64,000 nt of DNA from Apoda limacodes (Eukaryota > Arthropoda > Insecta > Lepidoptera > Limacodidae): the NCBI GenBank assembly GCA_946406115.1, contig OX291551.1, forward strand, positions 29,743,381 to 29,807,380, given 5' to 3'. Of this stretch, positions 20,888 through 31,634 are shown in pieces. Numbering within the stretch: the stretch's first letter is position 1; the number at the start of each line of letters is the position of its first letter. The notes beneath the pieces are model-generated. The model did no database searches. It worked only from the letters and a program-made list of their open reading frames with translations, and was not told the origin of the DNA. Both the position numbers and the translations under genes were made by a program.

Positions 20888-21812
20888 GCAGGGTTGCGTT
20901 CAAAAACGAGTAACTTGAGTAAAAAATGACGTCATCGGGTTCCTAACTCTACCCTATAGTTTTTGAACGGCTAACCGAGTTACATCTGTCAAGTTTTAAT
21001 CAATGTTTCCACTTGTAGGAATTTCGCCCTTGTAGGGGCATTTTTTATTTGAAATACCTATGTAAGGCCTACGGAACACTAAAGTTTAAATAAAGTTTTA
21101 GGCTATTTTTTTGACTTTGAGTGAGAACAAACTAACAATTTCCTTTTTGCTTTTTTGAATTAAGTTTTCATAAACTAGGTGGGAACTTGGTGAATTCTTT
21201 TGTTTTGATTATACATATATTTTAATAAAACTTACCATTATTATTAAGTATATTATAATACTATTTATTTATCAGTATGTTAACAATGTTTACCTTTTTG
21301 TAGTTGTAACGTTGTGTTTGCATTATAAACAAATGAATCGCGGTTTATTTTATTGTTAGATTTTATTTTGACAAAAAATTAAATGAAAATAGGATTATTT
21401 CTAAACAGCTAAAATTTACGGCTAAAATCAATATTTTAACACTATTTTAAGGCATTTAGGGTTATTCACTAAAGATTCTAAGAAAAAACTGAACCCTAGG
21501 GGTGGAGTGGAAATACTTAAAAATCTTTTATTACTAAAAAACTCCAAAAACAAGTCAGAAAAATACTTAAATACAAAAACAAACAACAAAATAATTTACT
21601 AATTTTCTTAATACGGAAACATTGCTTTGACCATTTTAATCAAATATGGCCGCCTACTCCGACGAACCCGCGTCGAGTACGGTTCACTTGAGCCAACCCT
21701 AGGGTAACAACTCTACGCGTTTTTGAACGGATTAGGGTTGAAACTCAGTTAGTTTATGAACGGTTCGAGTCATAACTCTACTCGACTCAGTCGGTTTTTG
21801 AACGGCCCCCAG
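20888..21812. mobile_element. Nested TIR element inside the Harbinger element
   Basis: The left end GGTTGCGTTCAAAAACGAGT (20,892) pairs with a right end reading CGGTTTTTGAACGGCCCC (about 21,792-21,809). CAG occurs at both outer sides as a possible 3-bp duplication. The GTTTTTGAACGG motif recurs at about 20,960, 21,719 and, as GTTTATGAACGG, at 21,754. AACTCTAC recurs at about 20,945, 21,711 and 21,774. The interior is AT-rich without an ORF. Confidence 0.6.
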
Positions 21813-22093
21813 GGGGGGTGATTCATTCATTTTGTGTTAAGTATTCGTTGCGTGTTGTCTGATCTGTGGTTCGCTTTGCGCGCTCGCCCGCCATCTTTGC
21901 ATTAGCTTGCTACTAATGCAAAGCTGTGCTTCTTTATTTAAGTTAATTAGGTAAATTCTCTTTGCTGTGCTTTGGATTTTGTAAAATTTTACATTTGTAG
22001 ATTCTACATTTTTGTCTAACACTTAGTGGCTAAATTTATTTAGACAAAAGCCATCAATTTCATTTTGTAAAACGTGATTATAAATAATCTCTA

Positions 22094-22144
22094 CTAAACC
22101 AAGATAGCTACAACTGCTAACACATCTTCCTCGTCAGAGCTCAT
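22094..22144 (-). pseudogene. Relic of a Harbinger transposase N-terminus (17 codons)
   Basis: Reads MSSDEEDVLAVVAILV and a stop. The acidic, leucine/valine-rich opening is typical of PIF/Harbinger transposases, and the location inside a TTA-flanked TIR element fits. Identification by pattern only. Confidence 0.45.
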
Positions 22145-22289
22145 CTTGCACACTGAGAAACTAACAAAACAAAACGATACGAAAAAATGACGAGGAGACA
22201 GTTTGTTAAAGAAAAGTGTTAATGTTAACATGTTAAGTTAGATGTTTTGTTAGAATTTAACAAAAACAACTAGCAGGAGACACGGCTTT

Positions 22290-22499
22290 ATAATACTATT
22301 ATCTTTGGTTATAATAAATTATCTATTATTGATATATTGATAACAAAACAAAAGTCTATGGTTATTTAATTTTATTATTATTTTGGCTATGTAGCTTTTA
22401 TATTGTGCTTCAAGCTTCAAGTGAACAACAGGCAGTATGCGCAATATGGCGCCAATAGCACGTGAGTGGAGTGACTGTGTATATCGCTTTTTTTCTGAC
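22290..22499. other. AT-rich spacer
   Basis: Between the Harbinger target duplication and the jockey UTR copy. No gene or repeat recognised. Confidence 0.5.
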
Positions 22500-22912
22500 T
22501 GACTATGCAGTTGGCTGTTGCAGTCATTACTGCTTCACTGGGCTTTTTGGGGCGAGACTCTGAAGGAGCCTCGGCTTGAGTTGTCGCTCTCGGGGGCGTC
22601 CCTTTGACCGGCGTGAGTCTCGAACCCGGTGAGACAGCGCCAGAAGGGGAGTTCCCCGTAACGAGGGTGCGGTTGCGATTGAGTGGGGGCGAGAAGCGCC
22701 TCGGCACTCTTTGATATCTCGTGTAGCTTTGTGGGCGCCGACGAACCCGGGGACGTCGGCGTCGTGTTAGCGGGGAGGCCCTATTAGGGGAGGTCGTAGA
22801 GACTAATCTCGCTATCCGGACAGCGAGACCGTCGTCTAGGGCCGTTAGTACGTGCCGAGGCAGCCTAACGATAGTTTTACGACCGTGCCGAGGTCGGTTG
22901 GGGGGATGGAAG
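22500..22912 (-). mobile_element. Jockey LINE 3' UTR copy, inverted
   Basis: The reverse complement matches 18,660-19,070: CCATCCCCCCAACCGACCTC, CGTACTAACGGCCCTAGACG, GACGCCGACGTCCCCGGGTT, GCCGAGGCGCTTCTCGCCCC, and the SPGAVSPG-like frame. No polymerase is attached, so this is a strongly 5'-truncated insertion. It and the LINE at 17.8-19.1 kb lie on opposite sides of SGPP exon 1. Confidence 0.8.
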
Positions 22913-23774
22913 AAAATATTATGTCAATGGAGCAAGAACACATTAAATTCGCCTTAACCTCTCACAATTACGCACCGATGTGATTCTTTGCATCTGCATG
23001 GATGTAATGCACAACAAACAAACCTTTCAAATGGCTCTGCAAAGGTAAAGTAGAAAACAGATGGATTACATATAATAAGATGAGGAATGCCAATGAAAGA
23101 TAAGTAACTTATTGCTATTGTCATGTGTATTAAAAAGAGACAGCAATAGCCGTTCTTACACATCTTGTAGCAGTGCGCCCCACCAGCAATGTTTGTTTGC
23201 CATCCAGCTGGTTATCAAGGCATATTTTTCTTGAAAATATGTATGTAAATCAAACTTGATTTAATTTTTTGATTTGTTACTATAGTGTACACCATTCCCG
23301 GTATCCGGAGTTTATGAACTCGAGGCCGAGGTTTTTGTGCTTATTTGATGGGGGCCAAAAAACTTTAAAATTTATGGACTCTTTTTAATTTTTTGTTTAT
23401 ATCTTTTAAACTTAGTATTTTATGTGTTAGATATAAACGAAAAACTGAAAAAAGTCCCTCTTCCCCTCAAGTTAGTACTAGAGGTCAAAAACTTAGATTC
23501 TATTCCCCAAAGTACCCCTTAATGCCATACCAATATTTCATTAATGTCGGAATACTTGTTCCTAAAGCTTTTTTTTAATAGTTTTATTTGAATTTTATTT
23601 TTATTTTATTTTTTTCTTTTTTTCATTTGCAACCGCAATGGACAGCTGACTTGGTAGGTTATTAAAAATTACCAGGAAAAGCATCTGCAACGTTTCTTTA
23701 CGATTGAGTGCGATTTTCTTAAAAACATTTTACGAATATTTTAACGATGCTAAAAGTATCAACTGCATGAACAA
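22913..23774. other. Noncoding sequence, nothing recognised
   Basis: Small frames at 22,954-23,163 and 23,393-23,578 show no domain or splice context. A T-rich run (23,580-23,625) precedes the BEL/Pao end. Confidence 0.45.
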
Positions 23775-24275
23775 TTACTGCAGAAAACAATGTCCGGATG
23801 AGGATAAATCGAGCCAGACTGGCAATCGGGAAAGCGTCCGGACGGCACGCTTTAGTACTGAATCCCCTACCAAGACCTCTGCGACCCGCGGGATACCGTC
23901 CGAACCGGGGAATAATTGCACGATACGACCTAAACGCCATTGCAAGGGCGGTAAATTTGAGTCCTTTAAGAGGACAAGATCTCCGATGCGCGGGGGGTTG
24001 GTTTTATCCGTCCACCGAACCCGTTGCTGTAACAAATGTAAATATTCCGCAGACCACCGACGGTGGAACAATTGCGTAATTTGTTGAAGCAACTGAAAAC
24101 GTATTCAGGCAAGAAGGTTAAAGGACTACCGATCAAGAAATGGCCTGGAGTTAGCGCTTCCAGGTCATTAGGATTCGACGAGATCGGACAAAGTGGTCGT
24201 AAGTTCAATACCGCTTCGACGTTGCAAAATACCGTTTGTAATTCCTCAAACGTGAGGACCGTTACGGCAAGTTAG
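23775..24275 (-). pseudogene. BEL/Pao integrase end and C-terminal domain, copy 2
   Basis: The frame at 24,208-23,966 begins [20 protein letters not shown] with [12 protein letters not shown]. The frame at 24,092-23,775 reads [40 protein letters not shown] and GRIVQLFPGSDGIPRVAEVL, the conserved C-terminal domain of BEL/Pao polyproteins. The catalytic integrase core seen in copy 1 (GGIFEVAV) is missing between 24,275 and 24,349. Confidence 0.8.
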
Positions 24276-24348
24276 CCTTTTGTGGCTGAGTCAAGGTTCC
24301 CTTTAACCTATTACAATGGATACATTTAAAAATAAGGCTCCGAGCTGC

Positions 24349-25415
24349 TCATCTGGCGGACAAAATCCAAATCTCTCGCTGCAGACAAGCCAGCAATGCG
24401 TTGAGACCGGCATGACAGTTCCTAATATGGCGGTCCCTGATCAGCAAATCAATAAAATTACCGCTCTTGGGCAACAAGAGAGGATGCCGAGCCCCATAGG
24501 GAAATTCCGAGTCGCGAAGCCTACCACCCACTCGCAAAAACTCTGACTCGTCTAGGAACAAATTGAGACTAGCAAGACTTCCCCGCAATTCCCCGTTCTC
24601 TAAACGGAGAAGACTAATTTCCTTCTTAAACGACTGGGCTTGTACCAGTCGAACACAGGTGAAGAGGGCATCCTGACGCTCTTTAGGAGACAAGAATGAA
24701 GACGTCCTTGGCTGTGACTTGTTCCGTGAGTTGTGGAGAAACCTCTTAATCCAACCGGTGACACCAACGAGCTTGTTGAGAGAACTGAACCGATTAAGTA
24801 AGAAGTTCGGTGAAGTGTCTACAGTCTGCTCAACAGCAAAGAAATTTAACCCTGGCAGAGGGTCCTCAAACTTCACAACTGTGTGAGGCCAAGTGTCCTC
24901 AGGAGAGGCCAGCCAGTTGGGGCCCCACCAGAGCGGGTAATTGATAACTAGCGAGGCAATCCGGCCCCGTGAAGCGCAATCTGAGGGATTCCAGGACCAT
25001 GGCATGTGATGCAAATCCAGAGACACCGCAGAAGTCTGGATTTGGGAGATACGACTGGCCACGAAGGTCTCTAGGGCATGAAGGGACGCCTTGAGCCAAG
25101 ACAAAATGATTTGGCTGTCTGTCCATGCCGTGACGGAGTCAAATTGGACCCATTAACCCATGGTAGAGAAGTCATGGTTGAGGAGTCGAGTCAGCTATGT
25201 AGCTCCTGATAACTCCAACTTGGGAATTGTCAATTTGGTCCGCAAAGGTGCAAACTTACTCTTTGCCACCACCAGACTGACGCGGACATGACCATTGCTG
25301 TCAACGGTGCGGAGATAAACGACAGCCGCATAACCGGATTCCGACGCGTCAGAGAAACCGTGAAGACTGGCCCGATAATGACCTGGGGGTAATATCGAAC
25401 GAGGCACGGAGACAT
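24349..25415 (-). pseudogene. BEL/Pao RNase H and integrase N-terminus, copy 2
   Basis: RNase H: LHGFSDASESGYAAVVYLRT followed by APLRTKLTIPKLELSGAT (25,407-25,195). After frameshifts, the frame at 25,104-24,349 continues with LNPSDCASRG-type sequence, WWGPNWLASPEDTW, the LVGVTGWIKRFLHNSRNKSQ stretch, FLDESEFLRVGGRLRDSEFP and the histidine-containing KSGNFIDLLIRDRHIRN of the integrase zinc-binding region. Confidence 0.8.
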
Positions 25416-25672
25416 TGAAGGTCCGAAAGTGTTTTATAGAAACGTAGCCAGTAAGACAACAAGTCTCCGGTCAACGGGGAATCCCAGTCGAGACCAGAAA
25501 TCCAGAGCTCTTATAGGAAACATTTGGCCCAAAAGACTTCAGGAGCCACCCAACCATTGGGATCAAAGACACGCGCTACTGTGGGCAGAACCAGCCTTTT
25601 AGTCCTCCTCTTCATTGTGTCTGACGGTTCAACCGAGTCAGTGAAGATATCCTGAACTGGCCGATACTGAAC

Positions 25673-26288
25673 TCAGAGGACCGCGATGTGCTGATGTTCT
25701 GACGGCAAGTCTTCCAAGACGGCAGGTGAATTGGAAATCCATTTCCTCAATTCATAACCACCTGCCCGTAACCAGCCGATTAGCTCATTCCTCAGGACTA
25801 ACGCCTCCTCCGCAGACGAAGCACCCGTATAAATAACGTCGCCGTCGGCGTCAGAAGGGAAGACAGCAGCTGCGCGCGGGAAATTCACACGCCAAGTGTA
25901 GCAACGAGCGAATTGCTGTAAAAGGGCTCGACTTTAGCCCGTAAGTATTGGTGTTGAGCTCATAAACCACTAATGGAGAGGCCGGATCCTCTCTTCACAA
26001 AATGAGCTGAAATCGCCTATCATCTGGGTGTATCGTGACCTGACGGAACATCATCTTAATGTCAGCCACAAATACAACCTGGTGGCGACGAAAACCAGTT
26101 AAGATGTCCGAGATGTCTACCTGAAACTTAGGTCCCGACATCAGGCAGTCGTTCAAGGATGCACCCGAAGACGTAGGTGCCGACCCATCAAACACCACCC
26201 GTATCTTACCATTTTTAAAGTGAGAAAATATGACTCGCACTCGTCGTCGACTGGTCGAGTCCGTGACGCCGGGACTTCGATTTCCCAA
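25673..26288 (-). pseudogene. BEL/Pao reverse transcriptase, copy 2, catalytic motif degraded
   Basis: The fingers are well preserved (KIRVVFDGSAPTSSGASLND, LMSGPKFQVDISDIL, VVFVADIKMMFRQV). After a break the frame at 25,673-25,888 gives DADGDVIYTGASSAEEALVL and GGYELRKWISNSP, where relatives have a YVDD loop before the TG--S block. The paired aspartates are therefore replaced or shifted out. Stops precede it near 25,930. Confidence 0.75.
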
Positions 26289-26812
26289 AAATGCTGACTC
26301 CCAGCGAGCAAGAGTCTCACCTGCACTGACGAATCCGTAGACGCCTGAGCGGCGAGAGAACGTGATGGGCCCATAATTACAGATCCGAGAGTAGTCGGAA
26401 CAGCGACCAACCCACCTGGCTGAAGTAACATGGCCTTGTCCAATCCGAGCAATTCAAGGACATCAGCGCTAAGCAAAAGCACCACAGGACCAGTTAGGTG
26501 AAACCTTTCATCGGCCAACTGCAGACCAGACGAGAGATCCAGCACGCCCGTCGGCAGGGGCACCTGAGGGTGATGACCTAAAATATCCCTCAGGACAACA
26601 GCTCCTAGTTGATACCGCATACTAGGATGAAGCAAGGAGGAAAAGGAAAACGAGACTGTGCCTACGACATTATCCACCCGTAGACCCCCTCCTCCAGAAA
26701 TCCCATGACTCCGCGAACTTACCTGTAAGCGGAGACGCTTCACCAGCCACAGCGACATTAGATACCCCTGAGCGCCTGAGTCCAAAATGGCGCACAACCA
26801 CACCAGGTCCAC
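26153..26812 (-). CDS. BEL/Pao protease region, copy 2
   Basis: 219 codons. The aspartic protease active site reads AILDSGAQGYLMS, with the usual DSG triad, near the N-terminus. Later come GHHPQVPLP and LLLSADVLELL, typical of retropepsin flanks in this superfamily. The last quarter overlaps the RT frame in another phase, so a frameshift joins the two. Confidence 0.75.
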   Translation of the reverse strand: MDLVWLCAILDSGAQGYLMSLWLVKRLRLQVSSRSHGISGGGGLRVDNVVGTVSFSFSSLLHPSMRYQLGAVVLRDILGHHPQVPLPTGVLDLSSGLQLADERFHLTGPVVLLLSADVLELLGLDKAMLLQPGGLVAVPTTLGSVIMGPSRSLAAQASTDSSVQVRLLLAGSQHFWEIEVPASRTRPVDDECESYFLTLKMVRYGWCLMGRHLRLRVHP

Positions 26813-26949
26813 GCGTAAAATGAACTAGAACCTGCGCGGTGGGCAAAACTGTTGTGACGGGTGGTGGAGAGACTCGTGAAGCGGCTGCCACGAGTCAACG
26901 GGCGTTGGCCCGACCCGAGCGCCGTACTTGGCCCCGGGGCTCCTGTGGC

Positions 26950-27582
26950 TCATAATGCCCAACGCTTGAACCCGTATAAGCATACGGATCCCACGTGGGC
27001 ATAAGTGGCTGCCGAGACGCGCGTGCCATCGGTGGCGCGCGCCATAGGCGGCGCGCGATAGCCACCCGATCCAGCCCTCAACCCGCGAGTAACGCGAGGA
27101 AGCTTCGCGATAGGGAGGAGCAGAGGCTCATTCTCTGCGTAATGTGCCCGTTTCGCAATACCTACCTGAGCGGAAGGGGCACGTGAGGGTGGTGACCAAC
27201 GACCATTCCGTGGGCTCGCCCGCGGTGAACGGGGCGGGGAAGGTCGATGTCGCACTGGGGACGGGGGCGATTGGGTTCGATTCAGTGGCGACGAACCCCC
27301 GCCCGTGCGAGCCGTAGACACACCTCCTTGTGCCATCCGAGGACCATCTTCTCGGATGGGCATGCATAAGTCCGGTTGGTGACCCCCACCACACTTTGTA
27401 CAAGGTCGCGGCTGTCGACAGTCCTTGGCTAGGTGCTCCCCCAAACAATAATAACATAGGCCTAGCCTACGGGTCAAAAATCGTTTTCCGGCCACCCCTG
27501 ATTTTCTGAACTGGTGGCAATCCAGAATGGTGTGTCCCGGTTCATAACACACACTACACCGTTCAGTCCGTTCAATTGTCAA
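26950..27582 (-). CDS. BEL/Pao gag C-terminal zinc-knuckle region, copy 2
   Basis: 210 codons. Two cysteine-rich motifs are visible: CSVCYEPGHTILDC and CYYCLGEHLAKDC, followed by CTKCGGGHQPDLC. These are the nucleic-acid-binding knuckles of BEL/Pao gag. The Pro/Ser/Arg-rich linker that follows has a base composition far richer in GC than the surrounding DNA. The start codon is arbitrary because upstream gag is interrupted. Confidence 0.75.
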   Translation of the reverse strand: MTIERTERCSVCYEPGHTILDCHQFRKSGVAGKRFLTRRLGLCYYCLGEHLAKDCRQPRPCTKCGGGHQPDLCMPIREDGPRMAQGGVSTARTGGGSSPLNRTQSPPSPVRHRPSPPRSPRASPRNGRWSPPSRAPSAQVGIAKRAHYAENEPLLLPIAKLPRVTRGLRAGSGGYRAPPMARATDGTRVSAATYAHVGSVCLYGFKRWAL

Positions 27583-27781
27583 AAATCTGGGGGGCCGAAA
27601 TGCTTCGGTACCTCGCGATGTCCCGGGACGAGGTTGTCGACGGGGTCCAGACTGGGGTTGTTGAGGGGTCCAGACGGGGTCAAAAATCGTGACGGTCCCG
27701 ATTGTAGCTCGGGGAGTAAATTCTCCAGCTTCCTACTCTGGTCTGGTCCACCAAAAACGACTCTAAAGTGTCAAAAGTAGG

Positions 27782-27961
27782 TATTGGAACAATATACCTC
27801 CACCTATTCGCAATCTGAATAATTTAAAAACTTTTAAGTCAAAATTTAAAAGATATTTTTTGGAATTTCAAAAACAGAGTTTGATTTGCAGTGGCCAAAA
27901 TCAACTCTCAAATATAATTCTTGCCAAGTTATAGTAAGGTAATGATTTATATGTGTATATT

Positions 27962-28054
<93 letters not shown>

Positions 28055-28466
28055 GTATGTGTAAATGTATTTATATGCACGTATGTATGGATATGTTTAT
28101 CTTATATGTATGCTCATATTTTTTAATTTATCTTTTATATTTATATGCAATTAGTTATCATTATAAGTAAGTATAATTATATATTTAACCAAAACACACG
28201 ACTACAAGTCTCGCGGATACACCTCCACCATGGGCGTCGCTGCAAATCAGCGCTGTAACACTCGTGTTGCAGCATATGCTGAGTCGATGTCCAATTTTGG
28301 CATCATAGCACTCACAATATTCTGTATAGTCCTGCTTTTAAAATTATTATTTTTTTGGTCGTATGTTTTAAATTTTTTGTATTTTTGTGTTTTGTTTTAT
28401 ATTGTGTGTGTTTTCTGGTGCCAAATAAATGTCTGTCTATGTCTATGTCTATGTCTATGTATATGT
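27782..28466 (+). mobile_element. LINE 3' end inserted in BEL/Pao gag
   Basis: Frame 27,788-27,934 encodes [27 protein letters not shown] and a stop, matching the very C-terminus of non-LTR polymerases. A long 3' UTR with a pure TA microsatellite follows. It closes with CCAAATAAATG (AATAAA at 28,423) and a short hexamer-like tail of repeated GTCTAT. Orientation is opposite to the host element. Since gag resumes on either side, the insertion is younger than the BEL/Pao copy. Confidence 0.75.
27966..28049. repeat. TA dinucleotide microsatellite
   Basis: About 80 bases of nearly pure (TA)n followed by TATG variants, within the LINE 3' UTR. Confidence 0.95.
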
Positions 28467-28786
28467 GACGCCGAGCCACCTCCGTGCAACTGTTCGAAAC
28501 GCGCCCTGACGTCATTGGGCAATTTATTCAAAACAATGTGTAACAGCAAAAATGACCACTCGGTGACAGGGAATTTTAGACCGCTTAACGCATTCGTCGC
28601 TACCAAAATAGGGTTAAGCAGGTCCGACCGCAGCTAGTTAACCGAGACAGTTGTGGAATACCTAAAATGGCAGCCACATGAGTATCCGCAATGCAACGGT
28701 TATTTTGGTACCGCTTCACTAATAACTCCCTGGCAATATTATAATTGACATCGCTGATGTCCAAATGTTTCACTAAACAGAGAGGC

Positions 28787-29257
28787 TCATTCCCTGATAG
28801 ATGTTAAAAGGTAACTTAATTTTTGTGAGTCAGATACATCAGTCTGTCGGTGCACAATGCTATCATAAAGTGTGATAAAATTAGTCCACTCATCCAATGA
28901 TCCGCTTAAATGAGGAATATCCAAAGTTGGCAACCGTTCGTTGCATTTTTGTTCCGAAACCTCCTTCCTACTAGCCGGCTGCGGGCTAGTCTCTAATGTC
29001 GACACAGCCTCGTTAACCTTGTCCACTACTGACATACAAAAATCATAGTCAGAATTTACCGCCTTTAGGATAGTTTCGTCATCTGTTAACGATAAGATAC
29101 CCTGGTATGCCTGTTCCAGTTCATTTACTCTTGTCGGAAACTGTGCTGCTCTTTGCCTTAATGCAAACACCCGATCCTCCTGTGTAACTAAACAACCTGA
29201 AAACCATCTCACTAAATTCGTTAAAATAGCCCTGAACTCCTTAACCGATGACGTCAT
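28787..29257 (-). CDS. BEL/Pao gag N-terminus, copy 2
   Basis: 156 codons starting MTSSVKEFRAILTNLVRW. A helical N-terminal segment (RAAQFPTRVNELEQAYQGIL) and the LPTLDIPHLSGSLDEWTNF block are typical of BEL/Pao gags, the latter opening the domain often labelled DUF1759. It ends at a stop after QKLSYLLTSIRE, where the intact protein would continue. A short downstream remnant (VATNALSGLKFPVTEWSFLL to FEQLHGGG) lies at about 28,606-28,475, just before the LINE insertion. Confidence 0.75.
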   Translation of the reverse strand: MTSSVKEFRAILTNLVRWFSGCLVTQEDRVFALRQRAAQFPTRVNELEQAYQGILSLTDDETILKAVNSDYDFCMSVVDKVNEAVSTLETSPQPASRKEVSEQKCNERLPTLDIPHLSGSLDEWTNFITLYDSIVHRQTDVSDSQKLSYLLTSIRE

Positions 29258-29526
29258 TTTTTTATAACTAAATTAACACAAAAAAAATCGAAAGACTAAA
29301 TCAGACACACAAACAAACGACTCTGTTTATATATACAGTTTGTAACAGCAACCAATTTGATAGTGTAAAAGTATAAACCCAAAAAAACCCAACTACAATG
29401 TACAAAGTCCCGACTACACAATTACACAAATAAATACGATATCTTACAATCTGTCATTAAACAACAATATTTAAAACCTATTTATTCCGATCTATTTTTA
29501 CCGCAACAACAAAAAAAAAGTGACTA

Positions 29527-29626
29527 ATTAGCTACACTGTGCGAATAACCGACGAACAATGCGATAAGACCGGTTAACTATGCCTATCAACAACGCGACC
29601 CAACGTCACGAATCTTAAATTGTAAT
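29527..29626. repeat. 100-bp block identical to 31,613-31,712
   Basis: Begins ATTAGCTACACTGTGCGAAT and ends CACGAATCTTAAATTGTAAT. Every base matches the block 2.1 kb downstream, in the same orientation. It lies in the AT-rich leader upstream of the copy 2 gag. Confidence 0.95.
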
Positions 29627-29940
29627 TTAATGTAAATTTGACGTAATATGACCCAAATACGAAAACAAAGTAACAAAACCGTTTATTATGTTACAAAGGG
29701 TGGTCCGAAAAACCACGTATGCCTACCAGCTTTTGTAGTCGAAAATGCTAAGAAATTTTGGGTCACAAGTTAAATTTACAAGAACTTACCCCTTTTGACC
29801 TCAGATGTTTCTTACGATTGTATGTAGTGTGTATGTGAATGTCTGTATTGTGTTTCTCTGTTCACTATAACTATAAAATATAGAATTAGATCTAAAAACA
29901 AAAGCCGCGACCTTTCAACCAAAGATTATATGAGTGACTG

Positions 29941-30871
29941 GCGCGCGTACGCGCACAGAGTAAGCTAAGAATGAACTAGCTCGACCGATCCGAATACCAA
30001 CTAGATGGTGTATTCTTTCCTAAACACATCCATTTCTGTTCTAAAGTGTAAGAATAAATTCCTTGCCGATAGCGAGCGGTGCGATGGAAGAAAGTAGCCG
30101 TGGGCATCATTTCGAACCATTTTCTCAGAACACAACCCATTTTATAGGCGGTAGAACACACACAGGGAGGCAAAGTCTCTCCTCAAACTTAAGGGCTCGA
30201 TACCGCAAGTAAGTTTGGAATCGTCGACAATTCTCACAGCCCGTCGTTGAACGGAGTCAAAAGGTCCAAGCTGGTATCCGGGTGCACCCGCCCATAGATG
30301 GGAGCGGTACTCCATATGGGGCCTGACTTGTGACTTGTAAAGCAACAACCTTTGCCCCGAAGTGAAGTACTGCTTCGCTCTATTGAGTACACCAAGTTTT
30401 TTTGGACGCCAGCTTCACCTTGTCCTGCAGATGATCTAGGAACTGAAGATCGCTGGAGATGTCAACATCAAGGATCCCAATGCTTTTGGAGATGGAGCAG
30501 AGACTGTTCTGGAATTGAGGTACCACAGTGAATGGGGTTTTCTTAGCGGTAAACACGCAGACTTGTGTCTTTATAGGGTTGAATCGAACCAAGTTTTCCC
30601 GGCTGCAGTCAGAGACCTTGGACAGAGTGATCTCGATTTGAGACACAAGTTCTTCACTTTTTTCTTCCACAACGTAACGATAAATGCTTGCACGACCCCA
30701 GGCCTCGGCAAGACACGACAAGAACTCGATGTAAACAGACGGAAGATTTTGACACGCAGTACCACAATCATGGTATGGTTTTCGGCATGGTTGAAAGGGA
30801 AGTGTCCAAACGAGCGATTTAGAGTGTAATCTTGTGTTCAGTGCATACAAAATGTTTTTAAGTATTGTCAA
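29941..30871 (-). pseudogene. CR1/jockey-like LINE polymerase C-terminal half, copy 2
   Basis: Same family as 522-1,109. From 30,871: a diverged stretch, then LVRFNPIKTQVCVFTAKKTP and SIGILDVDISSDLQFLDHLQ, DKVKLASKK, a frameshift near 30,390, and LLLYKSQVRPHMEYRSHLW (30,348 on). Another frameshift near 30,150 precedes MMPTATFFHRTARYRQG. Similarity stops near 30,020, so the 3' tail is lost. The YADD region upstream is not preserved. Confidence 0.8.
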
Positions 30872-31448
30872 ATAGAACGCGCTTGAGTCAGTCGTATTTT
30901 TATTGAAATTATCTTATAACTATTAATTTTTACATTGATATTTCGCGTAAGTATAACTGTAATTAGTAATTACCATTGAGCTATTACGTAAATACCTACA
31001 AAACTTGTCGACTATATAGTCTACGAAGGTTTATAGTTCTTAAAACAATCGCTAGTAAGTTAGTTTATTTGTACAAAAAGATTTGCCGTCCCATGATAAG
31101 GAAACAATAGTACCTAATACAACAATAGTAGTAATAATACAAAAAAAAAAACAATTCAGTACAATTATAAAAACAAAGTTTAACCCGTGCATTCCAGGTG
31201 TGTGCTGACATATACTACCGGAGCTGTGCATGTGCAGTGACACCAAACATAGCTGATGAACCTTGGGCGAACCAGCCTCGGTGGGTTAAGTGTGAACGCC
31301 AAAGCCTATCGCTGTACGTTGTATTGAATACCTGCTGAGCTGCTCTGGATGTAACAATAGTAATACGGTCAGACACTTACTTATATTTACTTTGTAGAAC
31401 TTTCTACTTGACTGCCTGTGTTGCCTAAAGGTACTTCAGATAGTAACT
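30872..31448. other. Sequence between LINE and BEL/Pao copy 3
   Basis: AT-rich. It could include the leader or LTR remains of the third BEL/Pao element, but no partner copy was seen at the 3' side, so nothing is claimed. Confidence 0.4.
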
Positions 31449-31634
31449 ATGACGGACGCTATGGATTTAAAAGAGTATACGCAACAAGGTAGTAACAAAA
31501 AGGCTAGGATAACTTTTTTTCAGAAATATATTGATGTCATTAAATTAGTGGAACCTCAGCAATTAGTAAAATTACAAATTAGTAAATTACAACTTAAGCT
31601 TGTAAGTGGGTTATTAGCTACACTGTGCGAATAA
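31449..31634 (+). pseudogene. BEL/Pao copy 3 gag start, partly duplicated
   Basis: Reads MTDAMDLKEYTQQGSNKKAR and ITFFQKYIDVIKLVEP, the helical N-terminus usual in BEL/Pao gags. About 105 bases of it are repeated at 31,716-31,816 with roughly a dozen differences (KYIDVKLVKP-like), where the frame continues KRFQDLFASFDEVQNKIELL. Between the two copies sits the 100-bp identical block. Confidence 0.75.

Larger units (their letters stand above)
20740..22287. mobile_element. PIF/Harbinger-type element with TTA target-site duplication
   Basis: Termini are AGCCGTGTCTCCTGCTAG and its exact complement, flanked on both sides by TTA (20,737-20,739 and 22,288-22,290), the 3-bp target size of PIF/Harbinger elements. 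Subterminal sequences (TTGTTTTTGTTAAATT and CATCTAAC) continue the inverted repeat. On the minus strand near the right end lies a start-like peptide, MSSDEEDVLAVVAILV (22,094-22,144), resembling the acidic N-terminus of Harbinger transposases and stopped immediately after. The rest of the transposase is absent. Its left end is 27 bases from the SGPP start codon. Confidence 0.75.
23775..29940 (-). mobile_element. BEL/Pao LTR retrotransposon, copy 2, decayed and interrupted
   Basis: Domain order on the minus strand is complete: gag (29,257 down to 26,950), protease, RT, RNase H, integrase and the C-terminal domain, ending near 23,775. The order and motifs are those of BEL/Pao elements. The gag is split by a plus-strand LINE 3' end at about 27,782-28,466. 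No pair of LTRs was recognised. The leader at 29,258-29,940 is AT-rich and the 3' side diverges from copy 1 near 23,790. Copy 1 at 10.7 kb is a close relative, in opposite orientation. Confidence 0.85.

Noticed and set aside
26995..27186. Plus-strand frames inside the gag zinc-knuckle region
   Set aside because: Shadows of the GC-rich gag frame on the other strand.
28230..28637. 135-codon plus-strand frame with hydrophobic and Cys/Leu runs
   Set aside because: It crosses from the LINE 3' UTR and its repeated GTCTAT tail into antisense BEL/Pao gag, so the composition is accidental.
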